Below are positions 54,791 through 64,000 of a DNA stretch of 64,000 nucleotides, piece by piece. Position 1 is the stretch's first letter; each line of letters starts with the position of its first letter. The stretch is taken from assembly GCF_021155775.2 (NCBI RefSeq), contig NC_060237.1, positions 16,638,970 through 16,702,969 of the forward strand, in the 5' to 3' direction. Source of the DNA: Neodiprion pinetum (Eukaryota; Arthropoda; Insecta; Hymenoptera; Diprionidae). A program made the translations under genes and the position numbers. The notes beneath the pieces are model-generated. The model did no database searches. It was not told the origin of the DNA and saw nothing but the letters and a program-made list of their open reading frames with translations.

Positions 54791-55429
54791 TTTTAAAAAA
54801 TTTTTTGTGCATAGTCATGAGTGCAACTCAATTTTTGCATGGTAGAATGTTATATGTACGTACAAATAAATAACTAAAACCGAAACAGATTCAAAATTGT
54901 TTTTGCAGGTAACGTATTTATCGATTTTATGTATCGATATTCGACCAGCAATAGATTGATAATATCGATATTTCAGCGAATATTGTGCAACACTAGGCGA
55001 ACAATAAAAGAACAATTCCTGAAAAAGACGGTTTTGGTTGTAGCGATGTTTTATTCTAGTCTTGGTCAGAAGCCGCATGTAGCGAACGCTGTTGGCATCA
55101 ACGGGCAGCGCTGCCAGGTCCCCTTCACAGAAAACGGTAGCGACCTCTACGAATAAGCGGTAGATTTGAATTATCACATTAATATTGTCTTTTTTCTTAT
55201 TAGTATAGAGATATATTATATATTTATTACAATATATGAGCTCAAGAACAAGCTTTTTTAATTACCAATAAGAAAAACTAAAATTTGGTTATGCAACATA
55301 ATCATAATTTGAATTATGAAAACATCTTAAGACTTCGATTAGTGAAATTCTATTATTAACACTACCTACTACATAATAGGATTGCACTGTCCATACTTTT
55401 TCTTTTATCACCTTATAATCTAAGACTAA

Positions 55430-55960
55430 GCATTGTACAGGTTATTGTTAAACTTACTTCGTAGGGTATCGTTTATAGAAAAGTCGTAACAGTTACAATC
55501 ACGTAATTGTCTTTTTGTATGTAAACAATCTTCCAATGCCTTTGTACCTAGACTATTACGTAGATCAGTTTTTATGTTGTTTATTTTAGAAAACACCCGT
55601 TATATATTTGCACTGGGGTGGGGTAAACTTAATAAACTGTCAACTAGTTTTGTGACTAGAGGAGCATAGGCAATGAGTCTTCTGTTTCAGTAAGACTTAC
55701 ATTTCTCCAAAAACTCATGATTGATTTCTCACCGAAGTCTAAATCCGCGTTTCGTAGCATACGCCACTGGGAATCAAGATTTTGGATATCATCAGCTGGT
55801 ACAATGTTTGGGAATCGTGTTGCAATGTCAGTGATACTACGCACATTTTGCATTTTGTCAGGATCAAGAACAACATAATTTCTCGAAAATGGAGCATCAG
55901 ATCGACGTGAAATTTGAACAGCATCCTCATTATGCGCGTGATTTGCGGGCTAAGCTCGGA
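55430..55960 (-). pseudogene. C-terminal fragment of a second hAT-like transposase
   Basis: Minus strand: FPNIVPADDIQNLDSQWRML, SIMSFWRNVSLTETED, a stop or shift near 55655, then LVDSLLSLPHPSANI, RVFSKINNIKTDLRNSLG, ALEDCLHTKRQL. The SLPHxxAN-RVFS-INxIKT phrase is the dimerisation block of hAT-type transposases. It differs from the 52478-54790 gene and lies outside that element, so it is an independent fossil. Confidence 0.65.
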
Positions 55961-57470
55961 TCTTACCGAGAAAACTTAAGTTCATTAATTATTAACTAAC
56001 AAAGCTGTCACGTTCTGCGAGAACATCTGCGACAGATCTTCGATTCGCTGCTTGATTCAAATAAAATTTAGGTTCATAAACCTTTCGATGTCCATGTGTG
56101 CGAACTCTGATGTTCGGTTCGTACAAGGTTCTCGTTCAGCTCTTCACTATCTGTGAATTCGGTTATTTTCGGTCGTGCCAACTATCACTATGCGTGATTG
56201 AAATAATTCCCTTCAAATACTTTAATTTAAAATACACATTTATTAACAAATAATAAGTTCTTCTCGATCAATTCGTAGCGTTAGACTTTATCAATGGCTT
56301 ATTCGCTCATAAGGTTGTAAACAATTTACGGTTTAATTTTGTTTGCAATAACGATACGTGAGTTCCGTATTTCTGAATCTAAGAAATTGTTGAATTTAGT
56401 TTATTTGCTCTGCACTTGAATTTGGAAATGATTCTAAGTTTAATTTGGTAATTTATTCTTTGATGTTAATTTACTTTCTGTATCCCTTGACGTTAAATTG
56501 TGTTCTGGGTTGTAACTTTCAAGACCTCTGGGAAGATGGATGAAGGAGGAGTTTGACAAGGAACTCTTCATTGGTGAGCTAGGTTCTTTGATAAGTCAGC
56601 GCAAGACGATTGGTCTGCGAGGGCCAATCGGCAGATGCTGACAGGACGTCTTGTCTGTTCGTGTTCAAGGCATAGAGGATGATGAGGAATGCTTACGAAT
56701 TTCCTGTCTCACGCTCTTCGCGTTTCAGTATGCAGATTTACATCTTTGTCTTATTGTGTCTGAAAGCTGTTGCAAGAGTTTATAATTCCGAGTCTTAGAC
56801 TATGGATCAGCCTGCGATTACCGGCTAGGACGTAGCAAACCTTCGAATTCTAGTGAAAGATTGATGTTTTTACGAAAATGGCCAAATTTTATTAATTTTG
56901 TTTTTTTTTTTTCACCGAACTTGACCCGACCACACAAGTTCTAGGAGCATTCTAGTGAAACTTGTCTGGAATCGGTCCATGGTAGAACTCCAGATATCTC
57001 TGTAAATCGAAGGGTAGGTAAAAAAAAAAAAAAAAATTACCTAACCTTTGATCCCACATACTGTCAACATTAATAACTTCATGTGATTAAAAAACTTGGC
57101 TTCGTGCTATTTAAATCATTGAATATTGTGCAAATGAATTTGTTTTTTTACTCACATCCATTTGTTCTTAATTAAGTTCTGAAAAAGTGCATCTTCGGCT
57201 GTTTCTACGCTCTAAACCCTATAACTTCTGATCAATTCATTAGATTATCGTACCTGAAGTAGTGGAAATATATCGTTAAAAGGTTGGTTCAATCAATGCC
57301 GTAATGTTGGGTCTCCCGGGAACAGGCCTTACTCTTGTATTCTCTGATTAATTCTACGTCCGTTTCGTGAGCTGTGGTCATTCGGTCATTTGAATGGCCT
57401 ATAATTTGCCCATAAAGTTGAATGAATTTAGATTTTTTCAACTCTGAATCACTGAGTATTAAGGTAGTCC
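55961..57470. other. No gene recognised
   Basis: Mixed AT-rich sequence with A- and T-runs (about 56900 and 57020). 56500-56860 is less AT-rich with only short frames. Confidence 0.4.
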
Positions 57471-57637
57471 TTAAGGGGGTCGTGTAGGGTGAATGCTTTT
57501 TTTAAAGGTTGTTTGGGTAATTTTTCAAGACAAACCATTGAAACAAAATTTCTCATAATTTTCACATTACATTTATTAGATAACGGGACGATTTCGTCGA
57601 AGTTAGGTCATTGTTTGAAGAAAAAATTTTATTGTAG

Positions 57638-57677
57638 CGACGTTTCGGTAAGATTGCAGCCTACCATCATCAGGCTG
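57638..57677 (-). ncRNA. Hammerhead-like motif in TTAA foldback
   Basis: The complement reads CCTGATGATGGTAGGCTGCA then ATCTTACCGAAACGTCGC. The outer words match the motif of the 38721 foldback while the middle differs; GGTA/TACC could pair. Comparable to a hammerhead core, not proven. Confidence 0.25.
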
Positions 57678-58325
57678 TAAAAACAATACTCCATAGAGAA
57701 ATTGCATTTTTACAATTTTTTAAACACTATTTGTTTCTATTATAACTAACATTGTTTCATATACGAATGCAATTATTATGTTACATTCCAATATACCTCA
57801 TTCGAGGTTAAGTTATTATGGTGCTTAATTGAAGACTCTATTAATAAAATTATCAAGGGAATAAGATATGCGAAGTTGTACAGAAGAAGCTAAATTACAT
57901 TTATTGAAATTTAACCAAACTCTGTGATTTTTTGGAGACAAAATATTGAATATAATCTAATGCGTCCTGCCCGATAGAAACGTAGATTTAAAAAAAGTGT
58001 AAACATGATATTTCGAAAAGCACTAGACCGATCCTGCTCAAATTTGCAGCATATTTATTATACCTATACCTGTAGCTTGAGCTAGGATAATCATGATTGC
58101 TTCGGTAGGTTTCGTTTTACGAGCTAAACAGATGGAAAACAAGCGGATTTGGGCTGACTGTGAGCCAGCCTTTGAACTTTCCGTTATTTGTGCTCGAAAC
58201 TAGTATATTTCGATACAAGAGGCCAGACGAGCGTTTTGCGCACTGCGAGTCTGACGGCAGCACGAAGCCGAGTTAGAGCCAGAATTGGGCAGCAGAAATT
58301 ACTTTCGTCATTTCATTACCCGTAA

Positions 58326-58590
58326 ATTACAATTACTGTGAATAACTGTAATATTTAGTAACTAATTACAATTGCGGGAAATAATTATAAATTTTGATTT
58401 ACCAATTACAGTTAGTATAAACAATTGTAATTTTATGATTATCAACTACAATTACTCGAAATAATTGTAATTTTTTTGTTGTCAATTAAAATTACTTGAA
58501 AAAATTGTAATTTTTTTGCTACTAATTACAATTACTTGGAACAATTGTAATTTTTCTGTTATCCATTACAATTAATGGAAATGATTATGT
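58326..58590 (+). repeat. 40-bp AT-rich tandem repeat, about 7 copies
   Basis: ACAATTACT-like words recur near 58328, 58368, 58408, 58450, 58490, 58529 and 58568. Units contain TAATTGTAATTTT. Confidence 0.8.
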
Positions 58591-58989
58591 TTTTTTTTTC
58601 AAATTTCAATTGTTTTTCATAATTTATTTAAACAAATTACCTTTGAAAACGTAATGTCAAATTCTCAACATAATTTCAAATTCCGAAAACATCGGGAACT
58701 TCATGGAGCTTACATATTCACATTTACTGGTCAAGCAAATTATTTAAACAAATTAATTTTTCAAAGTAATGTGAAATCCTTGATCAGCTACCCAAAAAAC
58801 TTTGGTAACCATAGCCCATTCACATGTTGACTGTAAAAGACTCGTTCCGATCACACCATTTGAATACTCCAAAAACGGAGTAAATTTATTTGTCTATTTG
58901 TTATTATTTCACAGGAATAACGTTAGAGAAAAAAATTCAATTGGACCACATCGTGTGGTTTACAATTACTCAAAAGAATTTTAATAATG

Positions 58990-59260
58990 TCTGATTTAAT
59001 TACAATCACTGAGGATAATTGAAATGATTTCTGATTAAATTCCAATCACTGAAAGTAATTTTGATAAACTTTGATTAAATTCAAATTACTCAATGTAATT
59101 TTAATGAAATCCAATTCAATTACAATTACTGGAAATAATTTCGATGGACTCTGAGTCAAATACAATTATCAAAAGTAATTTCACTGAACTCCGATTCAAT
59201 TATTATTACTGAAAATAATTTTAATGGAATTCAATGCCATTAAAAATTATCCTTAGTGAT
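58990..59260 (+). repeat. Second block of about 40-bp tandem repeats
   Basis: ACAATCACTGA / ACAATTACTGGA words recur near 59002, 59043, 59084, 59122 and 59162, with TAATTTTGATGAACT spacers. Related to the block at 58326 but diverged. Confidence 0.75.
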
Positions 59261-59311
59261 TTGTAATTGTTAATTTTTTATTACAATTTTGCCCAGCACT
59301 GGTTAGAGCCG

Positions 59312-59432
59312 CTTTCGGTGTCCAGGTCGACCAAACCATAGTTTCGGACGTCCAGGTCGATCGGTCTGTAGTTTTTGGCTTCTAGGTCGATTAGACCTTG
59401 GATTTCCGGGTCCAAGTTGACCACACCATAGT
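59312..59432 (+). repeat. 30-bp tandem repeat, 4 copies
   Basis: TCCAGGTCGA / TCTAGGTCGA / TCCAAGTTGA at 59321, 59351, 59381 and 59411, exact 30-base spacing. GC-richer than its surroundings. Confidence 0.88.
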
Positions 59433-60011
59433 TTCATTTGAAGAAGGAATAACAAAACCAAAACTTTCTCATTTTATTCATTTGATCAATTTATAACTTT
59501 ATTTTTTTTATTTTTCGTTGAATTCACTTCGTTATTTACAACAAAGTAAAAGAGCAAAAATTTAGAAATTTTTAGGGATTTTTCGCGAATGTTGAATCTG
59601 CCATTATGCATTTTGCGAATCCGACTTCAGATTCGTGATCAGCGACCCAAAGAACATGAATTTTTCAATTTTAATCAAACTCCGAATGTTTTAATTTTTT
59701 TTCTAGCATATTTACTACTTGAAATCTTTATTTTGCAAATGTGACTTCAGATATGTGATGAGCGACCCCAAACACCTTCCGATACCAATTTTCATGCAAA
59801 TCCGTTCCTCCGTTGCGAAGATAACACCATTTTTATTTTATTTTTGTGAATTTGGTTTTTTAAATTATTCAAAAACTACCGAACCAATCACAGCCAAAAT
59901 CTGATCAGGTCTAAGTCTGAAAGAGGTGCATCGATTAAGACCAAGTTTATCAAAATCTAACTACTCGTTCTCGAGATGCCGTCGGACAAAAAATTGATCA
60001 CGCACGTACAT

Positions 60012-60052
60012 CCATACATACATACATACATACATACATACATACATACACA
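60012..60052 (+). repeat. CATA microsatellite
   Basis: About nine CATA units followed by CACA. Confidence 0.9.
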
Positions 60053-60508
60053 CACACAGACGTGCATTTGAAAATGATTGGAGGTGATTCTACGGACCTA
60101 AAAACGTGGAGATCTAGTGAGAACTCAACTTTTCATATTCAGGGTGATTACAATAACTTCCTATTTTGTCTGAAATCAGAGAAACAGGAAGTTAATAAAA
60201 TTGCAAATTTCAAATTCTACTAATACGCGATAGGTATAGGCATAAAAAAGATCCTGTACAAATTTGAGCAGGATCGGTCTAGTGCTTTTTGAGATATAAA
60301 GTCTACACTTTTATTACTTACGTTCCTATCGGGTAGTATATGTTAGGTTATATTTAATATTTCGTTTCCAAACAAATCACAAGTTTTGTTAAAATGTCAA
60401 TAAATATAACGTGAAACTGATGATAAATTTTATTTCAACGTCATGTCTTAAAAAAAAACTTAAACAACCCTTAAAAAAAACAGCCTTCACACTAGACGGT
60501 CCCTTTAA

Positions 60509-61170
60509 AAAGGTCATTTTTGAATTTCAATCGGCTCACCTGCCAAATCGGTTCCAAATAATTCCCGAATTTTTTCAAATTTTTATCTTAACTCTAACCC
60601 GTGCCCGCAGGAGAGGAAATTTCCCTATTTAACCCTTTCAGGGGGACATTAAATCTATCGAATGGATTTCGATAAAATTTGAGGGATTTCTTGGGTTGCT
60701 AATTAAGAATCTGAACTTGAAATTACAATATTTACACTGGTGGATCGCTTCATTTTCTTCAGGATTTTTTATTGTTAGTACACCAGTCCTACACACAGGT
60801 TCTTGTAACCCCCAATAGATTGTTACATTTGTTCTTTCGTGTAAAAATGTTTGTAATTTACATAAATACATATTTATTATTTATTTACCATAATATATAT
60901 CGTACTATATTATATAAAGATATCGCCGCCGCCGCCGTGTCAAGTAAATTTAACCTCGAACCCACGTATATGCCCTTATGCCTGGAGAGATTTAACTTCG
61001 AACTTACATATGAGCCTCCATTCCTTCACAGATCTAATCGTTCACCCCACATATATACAATATACATCCATCTTAGAATCAGGGATTGAACCCTTCATCC
61101 GAAATATACCCTTATACCTACGCAGATTCAACCCTTTACTCTATATACATACCCTCATACTATATTGGAA
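60509..61170. other. No gene recognised
   Basis: Contains a short GCC run (about 60926). From 60950 to 61150 there are imperfect repeats of AACCTCGAACCCACGTATATG / AACTTCGAACTTACATATGAG (shared words TTTAAC-TCGAAC and ACATAT). No coding frame of note. Confidence 0.4.
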
Positions 61171-61955
61171 GATCCATTATTTTTCGACGAAAGTGTGCGC
61201 ACTTAGGTCAGCGATTTTAATGCTGATTTTTTCTTCGAAAGTAGGGTAGAAAATTTGATGAACGTGAATAATATGCTTATTTATTTCAATGCGATTTTCG
61301 GATACTTTGAAAATTCGTAGCTCTTATCATGGCTCGATCCCAAAAGTTGAAATTTTCAGGGCTTATTGGGGACATGATAGACCAACTTTCCTGAAAATTG
61401 GAAGCAAATCGAAGTTCAGAGAAAAAAGTTAAAGCTATCTGAAAATAGCGACTTTTCGAAAATCGATTGTCTTCTTGTGGCTATATATTAAAGAAATAAA
61501 AGCAATTAATGAAATGTAGGGCAGATATCAACAGAATAGACCTCAATGAAAAATATCAGCAGTTGGTCAACTCTCTACATTGAAAACTGTAGATTTGAGA
61601 GCCTTTCAAAAACAGGTAAAATTTCGCTAAATCAATGACTCAGTTGGAAGCTCCTCACCAAGCCGCATTTGAGTTTGGACTAGGAATATATTTTTTTTCT
61701 TGAAAACAAAATGAAAACAGATAAGAATGCCGTTTCGCAAGAGTCTCCAAATTAAGTAGAAGCTAAGATACAATTTTTTACAAATTACAAACAAATCGAC
61801 TTTTTCAAAATTTCAATAATTTCTCCAGCGGCCAAATTTTATCGTATCGGGATGAGTTTTCAGGATCGTCGCCTTTTCCAACCTACTTTCGAAGAAAAAA
61901 TCAGCATCAGATTCGGTGACCCAAGTGCGCACACTTTCGTCGAAAAGTAATGGAT
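61171..61955. mobile_element. Foldback MITE, about 785 bp
   Basis: GATCCATTATTTTTCGACGA...AAGTGTGCGCACTT and TTCTTCGAAAGTAGG at 61171-61250 are mirrored at 61875-61955. The interior has AT-rich sequence without a gene. Confidence 0.82.
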
Positions 61956-64000
61956 CTGCTCATATACAAACATCTGACCCTTTATCGCCTTCCCTCCCCC
62001 CTCCCAACCAAACGCAAAAATGGGGGCTGCGGCGGAAAGCACGCAGGGGGGCGAAGCCCCCCTAGTATGTATATATACATATATTGAAAAATAATAAATA
62101 GTTTGTTCATATTTATATTCATCACTCGAAAATGTCTAAAATGCACGACTTTAAAAATTAAAAAGGCTTAAACGACCTTTATGAATTGATATGTCGAGTT
62201 GAAATTTAAAGAATATTTACAATTTCAAACGTAGAAAATATTAAAATGACGAGAAAAAAATTCAAATTTTTAAACATTTTGAAAATTTTTAAAAATCTTG
62301 AGTGAACTCTTAAAATCCTTTGATCGAGCTGACTTTTGGTTAGCATTTTTAAAAAGTTAAATTAACATATTCTCTCACGTCCGGCGTATCGCCACACGTC
62401 TCTCTCTTCTCATTACTCTCCCACGATCCTTGTAGCAACCTTATCGTCTCATTCCTGTCCTCCTATTTCCATTCTGGCTCACGCCACTCGCTTTTTGCCT
62501 GACTCTGCTAATTCTATTCCCCACCATTCTGCATTTGCACACCTTTCGTCTACTCCTGCTCTTTACCTCGGTTTCATTCATATTCCAACATTCGTATAAT
62601 CAACTTCAACTCCAACTTCCAAGTTCAACCTCAGTTCTAGTCTAAATAATCATTTCACCAATTCCTAATCCAAATCACCTAGTTATGAAATTACACATTT
62701 CGCAGTTCTATTAAAGACTATACAACCGAAAGGTACACCTTCTCCAACTCATTATCACTCCTTCGATCATTTCCGGATTGAGAACAGCGACGACACCGAA
62801 CCAGAATTACCCAAATAACATCTTGGGTGGGTATAGAAGTGATTCGATAACCTCTCGTCAAACCCGAACATTCTTATGCAAGATCAAAAAGACGAAGATT
62901 TTTTTTCTTTGGGCCACCCTAATATACATTATGGTATATATTAGGGTATAATATTATATTATATATATCTTAATACGGCTTATTTTCAGGTCAGAACGCT
63001 CTTCAGCTGTTACACTCCGGTGTTGTCAGTGTTGTCCATCTTACCTTCTTATTGCCGGACCGAGTATTTCTCTTCCCACTTGACCGGCAAAGCTTCGTAG
63101 AGCTGGTAGCTTATACCTCGTGCAAAATTACATCAGTGAATGGAGTTTAGTGCCATAATTTCGTAAACCACCTTCAAGACACGAGAAGCATCAGACAGCC
63201 GAGACCCGAGGTACATATCTTGTTACAGTTTATAATTTCTTTTTTGTCCTTTGTTAATCGGCTCAGCCGGATTTTGTGTAATCAAATTATTGTAAATGTA
63301 TTAGATAAGTGGGCTATCAATCTGCCCCAAATCTGCCATCCATCAGCCATTTCTAACCGACCAAGGCCGTGGGCTTTTGGAACGATCATCAAGGCTTCAA
63401 AATTACGAAATCATATCTCATTAAACCAAAGATTATTATATCTTCTATATTAATATTTTAATTTAGTCTCCTGCCTCGTCCCGTATCAAGCATAGAAACA
63501 TTACACATGCAAAGAAAAATTTCATATGAACCCTAAGGTACGGTCCTTCTGCGTAAAGACCGGTCTGAAACCCCATAAAGTTTTCTACCCTACGACGGTA
63601 ATTCCAGTTTTTCCCTTCACGAAGCAAATTGCAACTCATCCTTTGGTTATTCCAGGGCTGTTTTGTGTATACGGACTGGGGATATATTGCGAAGAAAAGG
63701 TAAAACGGAGGAACCGCGGTATTTTTTTATATAATTTCATTTCTACATCAGAATCACCGTCTGGCTGCAGGATCTAAGCGCGCGCGTGTGACTATCTGTG
63801 TCTTCTCACCACGCTGAAAAAACGTACGGCACAACTTCGCGCGCCCTTTAGCCATGGTGTAACGGGGTCGCCATGACAACGAAACCCCATGGTGCGTCTC
63901 GCACCAGTGGAAAACCCATTTATCCTGGAAAAACATTATAAGGCTGCCGAGCTGCTGTTCCACTGCCGAATGCTACTTTCGGTGCACGTTGCACTAGGTG
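61956..64000. other. No gene recognised
   Basis: 62380-62650 is strongly pyrimidine-biased on the plus strand. 62925-62985 is a TATA-rich stretch. 63000-64000 is less AT-rich with short frames only and could contain an exon that I cannot identify. Confidence 0.4.

Larger units (their letters stand above)
49530..54995 (+). mobile_element. hAT transposon, decayed, with two nested insertions
   Basis: Ends TAGTGTTGCACGATTTATAT and, complemented, TAGTGTTGCACAATATTCG. The subterminal regions are rich in TATCGATA. Flanking octamers GGGAAAGA / GGCGAACA match at 5 of 8 positions, an eroded 8-bp duplication. It contains a BED-type transposase relic (52478-54790), a solo gypsy LTR (49588-49825) and a mariner-type element (49961-51892). 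Confidence 0.8.
57471..60508. mobile_element. TTAA-flanked foldback element, about 3 kb
   Basis: TTAAGGGGGTCGTGTAGGGT at the left and, complemented, TTAAAGGGACCGTCTAGTGT at the right. Inner arm text is also inverted (AGCACTAGACCGATCCTGCT at about 58020 against AGCAGGATCGGTCTAGTGCT at about 60270). The arms are about 25-30 percent diverged. The interior holds 40-bp and 30-bp tandem repeats and a CATA microsatellite but no transposase. Confidence 0.75.

Noticed and set aside
58326..59260. Considered a CRISPR-like array because of regular 40-bp spacing
   Set aside because: Whole units vary together with no constant repeat/variable spacer split; eukaryotic AT-rich minisatellite.
60926..60938. 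GCC run as a CpG-type promoter
   Set aside because: Only about four units, no gene nearby.
63000..64000. Possible host exons at the right edge
   Set aside because: Frames below 85 codons, no recognisable domain, no consistent splice pairs.
1..64000. tRNA or rRNA genes
   Set aside because: I looked for tRNA-like A/B-box pairs and conserved rRNA words and saw none I could support by eye.

Overview
The window looks like transposable-element-rich, AT-rich nuclear DNA from an arthropod, most likely an insect. It has spliced transposase genes with GT-AG introns, and a mix of Polinton/Maverick, P element, hAT, Tc1/mariner, TTAA-flanked, LINE and Ty3/gypsy elements. I found no convincing single-copy host gene. 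No species can be named from the sequence alone.

Left third (1 to about 25.75 kb): a decayed Polinton (called Polinton-2 here) is the substrate for a deep stack of insertions. Its genes can be read in order: PolB (+, 8229-12197), integrase (-), a coiled-coil accessory protein (-), a packaging-type ATPase (-), a capsid-type protein (+) and a small nuclease-like ORF (+). Into PolB landed a LINE (up to 8228). The LINE was split by Polinton-1 (1464-6171), a 4.7 kb almost palindromic Polinton derivative with AGT...ACT ends and a perfect 6-bp target duplication. Polinton-2 is also cut by a foldback MITE (9687-10696), a composite insert (13203-14526), a TTAA MITE (15475-15988) and a TA-flanked element (16545-23511). 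That last element carries a nearly intact P element (16664-21505) with perfect 29-bp terminal inverted repeats, an 8-bp target duplication and a six-exon transposase gene.

Middle (25.75-38.7 kb): largely unassigned AT-rich DNA with foldback and MITE elements and one solo LTR.

38.7-49.4 kb: a 2.6 kb nested palindrome whose right arm was opened by an 8,029-bp Ty3/gypsy retrotransposon on the minus strand (LTRs 41291-41572 and 49038-49319, 4 differences in 282 bp, TSD ATAT). This is the most unusual object in the window. Gag and Pol are joined by a canonical A_AAA_AAC -1 frameshift site. Downstream, in the same reading frame as Pol and without its own ATG, is a complete deoxynucleoside kinase domain, which I read as a captured cellular gene. 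Its Walker A lysine has become glutamine.

49.5-55 kb: a degenerate hAT element containing a solo LTR related to the gypsy LTRs and a spliced Tc1/mariner-type element. 55.4-64 kb: an antisense hAT C-terminal fossil, a 3 kb TTAA foldback with 40-bp and 30-bp tandem repeats and a motif resembling a hammerhead ribozyme core, another foldback, and otherwise featureless DNA.
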